Shown here one piece after another: positions 1 through 7,912 of a DNA stretch of 32,757 bases. The position numbers were made by a program, and so were the translations under genes. The notes below the pieces were generated by a model. The model was not told where the DNA came from, ran no database searches, and was given only the letters and a program-made list of their open reading frames with translations. Each line of letters opens with the position of its first letter. The first letter of the stretch is position 1. The stretch is from Colwelliaceae bacterium (GTDB lineage Bacteria > Pseudomonadota > Gammaproteobacteria > Enterobacterales > Alteromonadaceae). The DNA is taken from contig JAGSHH010000011.1 of NCBI GenBank assembly GCA_023954655.1, forward strand, positions 1 through 32,757. The letters run 5' to 3'.

Positions 1-220
1 ATATAGCAGCGCCATTTTCTATAATAAAAGGAGTAGTTAATTGCAATTCATCTAAAATGATTTTTACTTCTGCAAAAGTTTTACTCGTATTTAAAATGAC
101 TGGGATATTGGCACTTTTGAGCTGCTGAATGGTTTCGTTTGCAGCCGTTGATTGATAAGTAAAGTGGTCAAGTAATGTCCCATCTAGATCACTGAAAATA
201 AGTGTTTTTAACTTATTCAT
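1..220 (-). CDS. HAD-family mannosyl/glucosyl-3-phosphoglycerate phosphatase, N-terminal part (runs off window)
   Basis: Only the first 73 or so codons lie in the window, read leftward from ATG at 220. The protein opens with the HAD motif I FSDLDGTLLD (residues 9-18), whose first Asp is the expected nucleophile. Then follow the NTSKT motif II region and a PFIIENGAAI stretch, a combination typical of the HAD-IIB phosphatases of the YedP/MPGP group. Known members remove phosphate from mannosyl- or glucosyl-3-phosphoglycerate to give the compatible solutes mannosylglycerate or glucosylglycerate. Its ATG overlaps the stop of the upstream glycerate kinase as ATGA, so the two are probably translationally coupled. 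I infer a glycosylglycerate pathway from this pairing; the synthase or phosphorylase would lie outside the window. A sugar phosphatase of other specificity is possible. Confidence 0.8.
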   Translation of the reverse strand, partial: MNKLKTLIFSDLDGTLLDHFTYQSTAANETIQQLKSANIPVILNTSKTFAEVKIILDELQLTTPFIIENGAAI

Positions 221-1098
221 AACGTTTCCGCTATCGACATTTTTGTGATTTTACGGTCGTAATCTAAATAAAGAAGCGCGTCACTGGATTGTGAAAATGT
301 ATTGCAGCCTTGAACACTCAATCTTTGGAAATATTGAGTGAAATTTAAAATTTCTGAGGGAGACATAATTTTTGAATTAGCTAAATCAATATTTCTATCT
401 TTTAATTTTTTTTCTTGTTCTAAACGCCATTTATAAACGCAGTCAAATGACGGTGCTTGAAGGGCTAACCAAAAATCCATTTTTTCGTACAAAGGGGTGT
501 AAGCTCTTGTAAGTTGTTGGTTAACGTAATTTCGCCATTCACCCGTTTCGTCATATTGAGATTCAAGTTCATTGATGGGGGTTGATAACTGCTCTTCTGT
601 TTGTGGTTTTATGCCCCAACACCAACCTTCAACAATAATAATGTCTGCAGGTTTATTAAGTACAGTCCATTTTTCTTCAGGAAAAGGGTCATCAGTGGCT
701 TTGTTAAATCGGGGGATTGAAAAGCCTGTTTTTTTCTCTTTTAGTTGAGTTAATACATGATTCAGCTGAGTAACGTCATGTGTTCCTGGAACTCCCCTCA
801 TTGCTAAGAGAGGGTGAATATCTTGTGCTAATTTCTGACGTTTTTCGTTTGAAAAATAGAAGTCGTCTAAAGACATTACCACAACATTTAATTGATACTG
901 TGTCATTAAATAGGTTGCAATATAATCCGTTAGCGTTGACTTACCACTTCCTTGGCAACCGTTTATACCGACAAAGTAAACGTCATTACGCTCAGAATAG
1001 CGGCTAAAAACTTGCTCTGCGAGAGGTTTGTAATATTGATCAACCGCAAATTTGAAATCTTCAGGTAGATTGTGTTGTTTAATAAAAGTTGAAAGCAT
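217..1098 (-). CDS. D-glycerate 3-kinase-like P-loop kinase (GLYK family)
   Basis: A soluble P-loop kinase of 293 residues from the chosen start. It has a Walker A motif GINGCQGSGKST (about residues 44-55), an SLDDFY segment resembling the uridine-kinase/PRK fold, the RGVPGTHD signature (about 101-108) and an IVEGWCWG segment. These match the plant GLYK / bacterial glycerate kinase family, which phosphorylates D-glycerate to 3-phosphoglycerate. Two in-frame ATGs exist at 1107 and 1098. AGGA sits directly against the first but about 8 bases before the second, so I choose 1098. It overlaps the downstream phosphatase by 4 bases. Together they suggest handling of glycerate released from glucosylglycerate or mannosylglycerate. 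The kinase family is fairly sure; the exact substrate is inferred. Confidence 0.85.
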   Translation of the reverse strand: MLSTFIKQHNLPEDFKFAVDQYYKPLAEQVFSRYSERNDVYFVGINGCQGSGKSTLTDYIATYLMTQYQLNVVVMSLDDFYFSNEKRQKLAQDIHPLLAMRGVPGTHDVTQLNHVLTQLKEKKTGFSIPRFNKATDDPFPEEKWTVLNKPADIIIVEGWCWGIKPQTEEQLSTPINELESQYDETGEWRNYVNQQLTRAYTPLYEKMDFWLALQAPSFDCVYKWRLEQEKKLKDRNIDLANSKIMSPSEILNFTQYFQRLSVQGCNTFSQSSDALLYLDYDRKITKMSIAETL

Positions 1099-1575
1099 AA
1101 TTTCCATCCTAAATATAAAAGCAAGTTATTATGATTATTCCAATTCCTATGCCATGTCAGATTTAATTTAGATTTCATTTTAATTAACTGTAAAATATAA
1201 AGTTTTACTTTTTTCTAAAGTCATCGGGAATTATTTTAAATTAGAGGAAAGTGCAAAAGTTGATTTAAATGCGCGATATTGGTGCAAGCTTTTATCAAAA
1301 ATTAGCCTCTTTTAGGGAGGTCTTTTAGTTTCCCGTATTTCAGAAAGAAATATTGATATAGGTTTATTGTATATCCAAGATTCAACGTGCCGTTAGGTTT
1401 ATTAAGCCTTAATATCAGGGTCTAGGAGCATAACTTAATGGAATAATCATATTATGTTATTTTTAAAAAGCAGAGCTAATGTTTAAATGGAAAAAGTTCA
1501 GTTGCACTTTATTATTTTGATGTCTCAATATTCCAGGGTGGGATAGAGTGATGATTGATATTTCTTTTAAGCTAG

Positions 1576-1617
1576 TGGTCAGGAAAATGACCAAGAAAGA
1601 TCAGATGCAGTCGATCT
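1576..1617. repeat. Intergenic stem-loop repeat, seed CCAAGAANGA (copy 1)
   Basis: Two small inverted repeats lie next to each other: TGGTCA/TGACCA around a 6-base spacer (1576-1593), then AAGATC/GATCTT. The stretch ATGACCAAGAA...TCGATCTT is shared with the copy at 7861-7891, and the seed CCAAGAANGA also occurs in the hairpin at 6395-6431. It could be a small dispersed element or a transcription terminator. No transposase is nearby. Confidence 0.4.
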
Positions 1618-1691
1618 TAGTACACCTTGAATGTTATCTCTTTCTCTTAAATTATATCTATTTTAGAATTTATGATTGAATTCCATATTTG

Positions 1692-1719
1692 TTGCACATT
1701 TCACATGTAAAATTATTAT
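1692..1719 (+). promoter_or_regulatory. Possible sigma-70 promoter for the sulfatase
   Basis: TTGCAC at 1692-1697 (4 of 6 to the -35 consensus) and TATTAT at 1714-1719 (5 of 6 to the -10) are separated by 16 bases, about 70 bases before the sulfatase start. In such AT-rich DNA a chance match is possible. Confidence 0.3.
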
Positions 1720-1791
1720 AACTAAGATTGTCTATTATTAGTGGAGTAACGGTACTCTGTGACAATTGTTCATAATTAAAAGGCGTTTGGT

Positions 1792-3990
1792 ATGTGCAAA
1801 AATAGAAAACTCTATTTTTTTATAGTAATAGGTTTGTTAGCCGGTTGTGGCGGCGGGGGTAGTAGCGATGATATATCTACTGAAGTGATCATACCACCCG
1901 TAGTTGAAATGCCTATTGAAGATGATCAAGCTCCAAATATATTGTTTATTATTTCAGATGATCAAGGGCTTGATGCGTCTGCTCAATATGATCTTAGTGA
2001 AGATTCACCTAATACGCCGACTTTAAATGAGTTAGCGCAGCAGGGAATTATTTTTGACAATATGTGGGTAACTCCAGCTTGCACTACTACGAGAGGAACA
2101 ATTATCACTGGTAAATACGGAATCAATAGTGGAATTGAATCGATACCAGCAAATTTATCAACAGAGCACGAAATATTACAGCAGTATTTAAAGAAAGACT
2201 CAGCAACAGAACAATATCAATCAGCTGTTTTTGGCAAGTGGCATTTGGGTGTGGGAAATGGCAATGACAGTCACCCGAATGAGGTTGGCGTTGAACATTA
2301 TGCGGGTAATTTAGCTAATTTATCAGACTATTATGACTGGCCATTAACTATAAATGGTATTACAGAAAATATAACAGAATACCATTCTACTAAAATCACC
2401 GATTTGGCACTTGAATGGGTAAACAACCAAACGTCACCTTGGTTTGCTTGGGTTGCCTATTCAGCTCCCCATTCGCCATTTCATTTACCGCCAGAGTCGC
2501 TACATAATCGTGATTTAAGTGGTACAAGTGATGATATAACTAATAATAAACGTGAATATTATTTGGCTGCAATTGAAGCTATGGACTCGGAAATTGGTCG
2601 TCTACTTAATTCCTTAGATGAAGAAACCCGAGCCAATACTATTGTCATTTATATTGGAGATAATGGAACACCAAGTGCAGTGATCGACAATACTATTTAT
2701 AGTAACTCACATGCAAAAGGTAGTTTATATCAAGGCGGCATTGCCACCCCGTTTATTGTTTCTGGAAAAGGGGTTACACGCTTGAATGAGCGGGAAAGTG
2801 CTTTAGTAACTGCAACAGATATATTTGCGACGATAGCTGATATTGCAGGTGTTAATGAAACTAAAATACATAACAGTCAAAGTTTCAAAGCGCTTTTATC
2901 TGAGACGGGAGGATTTGACCAAGATTATATTTACACTGCATATAAATCGGATGATGTGACAGGATGGACTACTCGTTCAGAAAATTACAAGTTAATTGAA
3001 TTTGATGATGGCACTCAAGAACTCTATTCTTTACAAGATAGTTTTATGGAAGTGAATAATTTATTGCCGACAAATGATTTACAATTACTTGAGCATTTAG
3101 CTAATTTAGAAAACTTTGCCGAATTAATTCATCCCGGTACCACTATAAGTCCTATTGATATTACCAACGTGATTTTAGACAATAAAAGCCAAAATTGTGT
3201 AGATTATATTGAACAGTTTACTTCAACAGTAAATGACATAAACAACAGTAAAGTTTTTTATGGCAACTTGGTTATTTCGCAGGTAGGGGATAAATGTTTA
3301 TTTCAAACTAATGCAATTCCAAATCATGACTTTAATGACGGTGGTAATGCATTCCCTAATAATGTTAGTGAGCAAAATGACCTATTTGAAATAACCATTT
3401 CACCAACAATTGCTACTCAGCCTACCTATATCTCATTGCAAGTAGACAACGCAATTATGCTTAATGGGGTAAAAGTAGATCTGTTAGCCGCCGGTTGTTA
3501 CGGTATTGGTAATGGAAAAGTTGGCTGTAACGATATGAGCCAACCATGGCGATATGATCCTATGCATGGCGCTAATGGTTTTGCAGTTGACTCCCATAAT
3601 GCACATGCTCAACCTGATGGCACATATCATTACCATGGTTCACCAGTTGCGTTATTTGACGATAATAATAGTCAGGATTCACCTGTCATTGGTTTTGCTG
3701 CTGATGGATTTCCGATTTTTGGTTCTAACTTTGAACATCAAGGGACTATTCGTAAAGCACAATCAAGTTACCGCTTAAAGGTTGGAAGCCGTCCTAGTGG
3801 ACAAGGTGAGCCGGGTGGAAATTACGATGGAACCTATCGAGATGACTATGAATATATTGAAGGAATAGGTGATTTAGATGAATGTAATGGCATGACATTA
3901 AATGGCGTATATGGGTATTACATTACTCAGGATTACCCTTATGTGCTTGCCTGCTTTTCAGGAACACCAGATTCTAGCTTTACTAAATAA
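1792..3990 (+). CDS. Sulfatase-YHYH domain fusion lipoprotein
   Basis: A 732-residue protein. The signal sequence ends in the lipobox LLAGC (Cys19), followed by a glycine/serine linker, so it should be an envelope lipoprotein. Residues about 48-440 are a type I sulfatase: the metal-binding DD of IISDDQG (56-57), the formylglycine site CTTTRG (Cys97, Arg101), GKWH (148-151) and GDNG (289-292). Position +2 of the CxPxR-type motif is Thr instead of Pro. After a linker, residues about 480-725 form a second domain carrying the TYHYHG motif (612-615) that names the YHYH family, with several cysteines. Sulfatases cleave sulfate esters, in marine bacteria often from algal polysaccharides; the role of YHYH domains is not established. 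AAGG lies 8 bases before ATG. It stands alone, with no sulfatase-maturation gene or polysaccharide locus nearby. Confidence 0.9.
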   Translation: MCKNRKLYFFIVIGLLAGCGGGGSSDDISTEVIIPPVVEMPIEDDQAPNILFIISDDQGLDASAQYDLSEDSPNTPTLNELAQQGIIFDNMWVTPACTTTRGTIITGKYGINSGIESIPANLSTEHEILQQYLKKDSATEQYQSAVFGKWHLGVGNGNDSHPNEVGVEHYAGNLANLSDYYDWPLTINGITENITEYHSTKITDLALEWVNNQTSPWFAWVAYSAPHSPFHLPPESLHNRDLSGTSDDITNNKREYYLAAIEAMDSEIGRLLNSLDEETRANTIVIYIGDNGTPSAVIDNTIYSNSHAKGSLYQGGIATPFIVSGKGVTRLNERESALVTATDIFATIADIAGVNETKIHNSQSFKALLSETGGFDQDYIYTAYKSDDVTGWTTRSENYKLIEFDDGTQELYSLQDSFMEVNNLLPTNDLQLLEHLANLENFAELIHPGTTISPIDITNVILDNKSQNCVDYIEQFTSTVNDINNSKVFYGNLVISQVGDKCLFQTNAIPNHDFNDGGNAFPNNVSEQNDLFEITISPTIATQPTYISLQVDNAIMLNGVKVDLLAAGCYGIGNGKVGCNDMSQPWRYDPMHGANGFAVDSHNAHAQPDGTYHYHGSPVALFDDNNSQDSPVIGFAADGFPIFGSNFEHQGTIRKAQSSYRLKVGSRPSGQGEPGGNYDGTYRDDYEYIEGIGDLDECNGMTLNGVYGYYITQDYPYVLACFSGTPDSSFTK

Positions 3991-3998
3991 TTTATGAT

Positions 3999-4039
3999 TA
4001 AGTATTAACGGTATTTTATTAAAGTACCGTTAATACTTA
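3999..4039. terminator. Long stem-loop between convergent genes
   Basis: A perfect 15-bp stem, with arms at 3999-4013 and 4025-4039 (core AAGTATTAACGGTA) and an 11-base loop. It lies 8 bases after the sulfatase stop and 57 bases beyond the end of the minus-strand acyltransferase. No proper T-tract follows on either strand, so it may stabilise 3' ends or act in both directions as a weak terminator. Confidence 0.6.
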
Positions 4040-4095
4040 TATGGTTTTAGCCTCTTGTTACACAATCATTGTTATTTAAAAGTATTAATAGCGAT

Positions 4096-5379
4096 CTATA
4101 TAATAATTTCTATTCCTATAGCCATCACAAGTACCGTTGCAGCAGCATAACCAATAGGCTGTATTATTACTCCATAATCGTTATTCATTTTCAGTCCGAA
4201 AAAAGGTCTCAAAATATCAGTGCGCCTAATGACTTCATAGCCTAAGAAACAAGTTATTACGGTGAGAATAAGTAATAATAATGGTTCTATTATTGGTCCT
4301 AAATTGTATTGGCTTAAGTTATATCCAATGACCAAAATTAGAGTTTGATGCAGGATATAAAAAGGATAAACAGCGTCATTAAAATAACTCAGTTTTTTTG
4401 ATTTTATGTTTAAGAATTTATGTGCAATGGCAAACATCAAAAGTACTCCAAGCACTCTTAACATGCTGTAATTAAACATGCCAATCATTAATATTGCCGG
4501 GTTACTTGATTGATCTCCTTTTAAATTATCTAGCCAGACTAGATTGTAGAATACGATAAATGTGCAATAACACATGACTAAAGCAATAAGTAATGGTTTT
4601 ATATTTTGGCTTACTCGTTGCCAAAATAAAGGATTCCAACCAATAAGGTATCCATAAACCATGAGACTAAAGCCTAGCGGATACCTAACATCTTCCATCT
4701 CCCAGTTAATCTGAATGAAAAATAATGGCAAAGTTGCTAATAATATCGCTAATACACCATGGCGATGAAACATCCAATCTATACAATGTGTAACCCATTT
4801 AGTATTTAAAAATGGTATTAAGCAGAGCATGACAAGAGAGTATTGCCATAAAGCTCGGATAAACCATAAGTGATTTACATCAATATGAGGCCATATACCA
4901 CTTTGGTATTTATCAAAAACGTTGGAATTGTTGGAAAAGAATTCATTTAGAAATTGCCAAAAACTTAGATTAAGATCACCGTTATAACTCATTTCAACAT
5001 AAAGTTGTGGGGGCACAACAATTAAGACGCCAAATAACAAAGGCAGTAAGAGTCGTAGAGATCTCATCGTGATAAACCGCCAAAGTGAAACCTTGGCTAA
5101 GACAAATCGAATGGCAATCCCTGAAATAAGCCATAATATAGGCATTCTCCAAGGTTCAATAATGAGCATGAAATTTTCAAGAAATTGAGACTGATAAGCA
5201 CTTTTAGCATGCCAACCCCAATTTTCAACATAAAACATACCGGTATGAAATAAAATAAGTAAGCCAAATACGATTATTCTCAACCAATCAAGATCATAAC
5301 GCCTATTGGGCATGTCTTTACTATTTGGTATAAATAAATTCATCATATTTGTTAAATTTAGTTTCTTCATCACACTCAT
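4096..5379 (-). CDS. Acyltransferase 3 family integral membrane protein
   Basis: A 427-residue multi-pass membrane protein with about ten hydrophobic segments. Near the N-terminus it carries RYDLDWLR (27-34) followed by a histidine in LILFHTGM (His45), the pattern of the acyltransferase-3 / OpgC / NodX group, which transfers acyl groups such as acetyl or succinyl to extracytoplasmic sugars or glucans. The acceptor cannot be predicted. The start is supported by AAAGGAG 10 bases upstream. It is transcribed divergently from the LytTR regulator across 147 bases, which suggests control by that regulator. Length fits stand-alone members of the family. Confidence 0.85.
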   Translation of the reverse strand: MSVMKKLNLTNMMNLFIPNSKDMPNRRYDLDWLRIIVFGLLILFHTGMFYVENWGWHAKSAYQSQFLENFMLIIEPWRMPILWLISGIAIRFVLAKVSLWRFITMRSLRLLLPLLFGVLIVVPPQLYVEMSYNGDLNLSFWQFLNEFFSNNSNVFDKYQSGIWPHIDVNHLWFIRALWQYSLVMLCLIPFLNTKWVTHCIDWMFHRHGVLAILLATLPLFFIQINWEMEDVRYPLGFSLMVYGYLIGWNPLFWQRVSQNIKPLLIALVMCYCTFIVFYNLVWLDNLKGDQSSNPAILMIGMFNYSMLRVLGVLLMFAIAHKFLNIKSKKLSYFNDAVYPFYILHQTLILVIGYNLSQYNLGPIIEPLLLLILTVITCFLGYEVIRRTDILRPFFGLKMNNDYGVIIQPIGYAAATVLVMAIGIEIII

Positions 5380-5526
5380 AATGATTGCGCTCCTTTGACT
5401 TGTTATCGCTATATCATCGCTGTTAGACTGGAAAAATAAATATCATAAAGGCTATAAATACAGTAGCTAGGGATAAGCGGTGGTATACAGGGATGAAGAA
5501 AATTAATTTTCAAGTGATAAGACTAA

Positions 5527-6378
5527 ATGACTAAACTTTCGCATTTTCAAAAGTATAAATTACGTTATGAAATGGCAATTTTGTTTTGTTACTTCCTAAT
5601 CAATAATACGTTGTTAGCAACTTCCGTCATCATGGAATCTAAACGAAAAGGGGAACAGTTGCCTTTTAAATTATGGGAGCCGTTCGTGTGGGAATATTCA
5701 AGTGCTATAGGTTCGTTGATTTTATTTCCAATGTTAGTTTTGTTATTACGTAAACTCCCTTTCGATTGGTCGATGTTTAAGCGATCACTCTTCTATTATT
5801 TTATTGCATCAATTATCTTTTCACTTTCCCATGTAGCTTTAATGGTCGGCATTAGAGAGGCTGTATATTTTATAATGGATGGCCAATATGACTTTGGTGA
5901 TGTTTGGTTTGAGTTGTTGTATGAATATAGAAAAGATCTATGGAGCTTTATATTTTTCATTGTTTTCATTCAAGGATATCAATTTATTCTCAGTCGGTTA
6001 CAAGGGGAGGCGAACCCTGTTGCCCAAAGTGAAGATGAAAACATAACGCAGAGTTTCGATCGATTACTAGTTAAGAAACTAGGGAGAGAATTTATCATAA
6101 AAGTTGAAGATGTCGAGTGGCTAGAGTCATCAGGTAATTATGTGAATTTGCATATAAAAGGGAGGATTTATCCTACTCGAGCAACTTTAGGCAAACTTAT
6201 TGACCAAATATCAGAGAAAGGTTTTTGTCGTATCCATCGTTCACATGCAATTAATTTAGAGTATTTAGAGTCAATTACACCATTAAGTAGTGGTGATAGT
6301 GAAGTTAAGCTAGAAACAGGTAAAGTGCTTAATTTATCTAGACGATATAAAGATAGCTTTAAAGGACAGCTACTTTAG
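5527..6378 (+). CDS. Membrane-anchored LytTR-domain transcriptional regulator
   Basis: A 283-residue protein with two parts. Residues 14-157 contain about four transmembrane segments (roughly 14-34, 57-75, 87-107, 139-157). Residues 180-280 are a LytTR DNA-binding domain, with the typical VEDVEWLESSGNYV segment, an FCRIHRSHAINL segment and a C-terminal LSRRYK segment. There is no receiver domain, so this is not a classical response regulator; the membrane part probably senses a signal or partner directly. The ribosome-binding site is weak. It is divergent from the acyltransferase gene, its likely target. LytTR proteins usually bind paired direct repeats, which I could not identify with confidence in the 147-base gap. 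Confidence 0.88.
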   Translation: MTKLSHFQKYKLRYEMAILFCYFLINNTLLATSVIMESKRKGEQLPFKLWEPFVWEYSSAIGSLILFPMLVLLLRKLPFDWSMFKRSLFYYFIASIIFSLSHVALMVGIREAVYFIMDGQYDFGDVWFELLYEYRKDLWSFIFFIVFIQGYQFILSRLQGEANPVAQSEDENITQSFDRLLVKKLGREFIIKVEDVEWLESSGNYVNLHIKGRIYPTRATLGKLIDQISEKGFCRIHRSHAINLEYLESITPLSSGDSEVKLETGKVLNLSRRYKDSFKGQLL

Positions 6379-6394
6379 TTAATTGTTTATTATG

Positions 6395-6431
6395 AAATAC
6401 CAAGAATGAATTTTTGTCATCCTTGGTATTT
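6395..6431. terminator. Stem-loop between convergent genes, seed CCAAGAATGA
   Basis: Arms AAATACCAAG (6395-6404) and CTTGGTATTT (6422-6431) pair perfectly. After one mismatch, ATGA/TCAT (6406-6409 and 6417-6420) extends the stem around a 7-base loop. It is 17 bases after the LytTR gene and 29 bases from the end of the minus-strand membrane-protein gene. It shares its seed with the stem-loops at 1591 and 7865, so it may belong to the same repeat family. Confidence 0.6.
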
Positions 6432-6460
6432 ATCTTTGGCTATAGGTGGTCTCTATTAAG

Positions 6461-7102
6461 TTAACTTCTTAATGTCTTCATATCAGTAATAAGTTCTTCT
6501 AATTTTTTAAACTGTCGACCATAAACAATATTGAGGTCCAATCGATATAAAGCTTCGGCGTATCTCGCTACAATTAAGGTTAATACGGTTATTAACACTA
6601 TAAGGTAGTATGGGTAACCTACTATTAATATATCAGTCGGAAACTTTTCTATGAATAAAGCAATTATTTTTCCCCCCGCTTTACTCACTATTGCTTGAGT
6701 AGCCATGCCAAGAAAAAACAGCGGATAAAACATTTTGTAATACCAAGAGTAAGTATCTATAGAGCTTTGAAGCCATTCGTTAAAGCTTATCAAATAATCA
6801 TAACTGCTTTGTCCTTTTGATAAGTTAACCGATTTTTTTAACTCTTTTTTAGCCAATATTACTAGTGGCATCAGCAAACAACAAATATATAAACCGAGAA
6901 ATGGTGCACCGATAACGCTCATCATAACAAGCATGATTAAACTGCCTATAATGATTGCATTGATATTAATTGCGAACATATTTTGTAGTTTATCAACAAT
7001 ATTTTGTGATTTTCGATTATATAAATCATTAACTTTAGGAACTGTTAGTTGATCCTCGTTAACAAAACCTTCCTTCCACATAGTTTCAATTGATTTATTC
7101 AT
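6461..7102 (-). CDS. Four-helix membrane protein, probable partner (anti-sigma-like) of the ECF sigma factor
   Basis: A 213-residue protein with a cytoplasmic-looking N-terminus (1-42, containing an MWKEGF segment), hydrophobic segments at about 43-63, 65-85, 124-141 and 157-178, and a charged C-terminal helix with IVYGRQFKKLEELITDM. I do not recognise a zinc-binding anti-sigma motif. It starts 3 bases after the sigma factor stop, so the two are co-transcribed. Membrane proteins in this position normally hold ECF sigma factors inactive, which is the inferred role; similar sigma/membrane-protein pairs occur in Bacteroidetes and Alteromonadales as far as I recall. The sequence itself does not prove anti-sigma activity. 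Confidence 0.75.
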   Translation of the reverse strand: MNKSIETMWKEGFVNEDQLTVPKVNDLYNRKSQNIVDKLQNMFAININAIIIGSLIMLVMMSVIGAPFLGLYICCLLMPLVILAKKELKKSVNLSKGQSSYDYLISFNEWLQSSIDTYSWYYKMFYPLFFLGMATQAIVSKAGGKIIALFIEKFPTDILIVGYPYYLIVLITVLTLIVARYAEALYRLDLNIVYGRQFKKLEELITDMKTLRS

Positions 7103-7105
7103 ATT

Positions 7106-7594
7106 CTAATCCTTTTTATTAATAATTTTGTTTAATCTGTCTTTAATGCGTTTTATTCGAACACCAATATTGTTTGTATTGCTGCCAATAATTTCGGCAA
7201 TTTCTTCATAAGTTTTTTCTTCGAGATAAAGTAAAATGATGGCTCTATCGGTTTCTGATAAATGTTTTATGGCGTTATACAAATGATTAATTTCATCACT
7301 GATAAATGCTTTGCTATCGTCAATGACTTCTTCTGGTAATGAGTCTGAGACAATTTGCTTATCACCAGTTTTCCGTCGTTTTAAATAGGTTAAACAGACA
7401 TTTAGTGAAATACGGTAAATCCAAGTTGACCATTCACTCTCTTTATTAAAGTTATCTTTGCTTCGCCAAATTTGCAGACATACTTCTTGATAATAATCTT
7501 CAAAATCTTCTTGGCTATTTGTATAAGCTCGGCAGATTTTGATGATGATTCCAGCGTATGGCAGTATTGAGAGCTGATAAAAGTCGCTTCCCAT
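7106..7594 (-). CDS. ECF-type RNA polymerase sigma factor (sigma-70 family)
   Basis: A 162-residue ECF sigma factor. Region 2 spans about residues 8-75, with the EDFEDYYQEVCLQIWRS segment (region 2.1-2.2) and STWIYRISLN (2.4). Region 4 spans about 103-158, with LSETDRAIILLYLEEKTYEE and the helix-turn-helix EIAEIIGSNTNNIGVRIKR. There is no region 1 or 3 and no C-terminal extension. AGGAA lies 9 bases before the ATG. It leads a two-gene operon with the membrane protein downstream. The regulon is unknown; ECF factors often regulate their own promoter, so the region upstream of 7594 is the first place to look for its recognition sequence. Confidence 0.93.
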   Translation of the reverse strand: MGSDFYQLSILPYAGIIIKICRAYTNSQEDFEDYYQEVCLQIWRSKDNFNKESEWSTWIYRISLNVCLTYLKRRKTGDKQIVSDSLPEEVIDDSKAFISDEINHLYNAIKHLSETDRAIILLYLEEKTYEEIAEIIGSNTNNIGVRIKRIKDRLNKIINKKD

Positions 7595-7912
7595 TAAAAT
7601 TTTGTTCCTGTTGATTCGTTTTGCTTAGTTAGTGGCGAGGGGGTTGTCTTTATTACACCTAACAAAAAATATTTTTTGAAAATCACTTTACCCACTTAAT
7701 TTTATTGGTGTTAATGAACATTGAGATATCAATAAAACTTAACACTCAAATGAGTTTAGCTGCAAATTAAGATTATTTCTGACGATAAAGTTATATAAAA
7801 ATATGTGGTTAAGGCCGTTGGAATATGATGGGTGTTAATACTATTTCAGTGACAGTAGCAATGACCAAGAACGATTTCTCATCGATCTTGGAGCATTGTT
7901 TTCAATATTTTA
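7595..7912. other. Intergenic region upstream of the sigma factor operon
   Basis: About 318 AT-rich bases with no convincing coding frame. It lies upstream of the sigma factor and downstream of the GFA gene, both on the minus strand, so it should hold the sigma operon promoter. The only clear structure is the stem-loop at 7861-7891. Confidence 0.6.
7861..7891. repeat. Intergenic stem-loop repeat, seed CCAAGAACGA (copy 2)
   Basis: CCAAGAACGAT (7865-7875) pairs with ATCGATCTTGG (7881-7891) with one mismatch around the 5-base loop TTCTC. The preceding ATGA and the CCAAGAA...TCGATCTT layout match copy 1 at 1587-1617. It lies 21 bases beyond the stop of the minus-strand GFA gene, so it could also serve as that gene's terminator, though no T-tract is present. 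Confidence 0.5.

Larger units (their letters stand above)
1099..1791. other. Long intergenic region between divergent genes
   Basis: About 690 bases with no convincing open reading frame. It must hold the promoters for the glycerate kinase (minus) and the sulfatase (plus). Visible items are a stem-loop repeat (1576-1617), a possible sigma-70 promoter (1692-1719), and the weak CRP-like sequence TGTGACAATTGTTCAT just before the sulfatase, which has a good left half but a poor right half. The rest is AT-rich and shows nothing I recognise. A decayed gene is possible but I found no supporting reading frame. Confidence 0.6.

Noticed and set aside
963-1178. Minus-strand 71-codon frame across the glycerate kinase start
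   Set aside because: It overlaps the kinase in another frame and reads as low-complexity hydrophobic and Asn-rich sequence typical of AT-rich non-coding DNA.
1763-1778. CRP-like TGTGACAATTGTTCAT upstream of the sulfatase
   Set aside because: The left half is good but the right half departs from TCACA; not enough to call a site.
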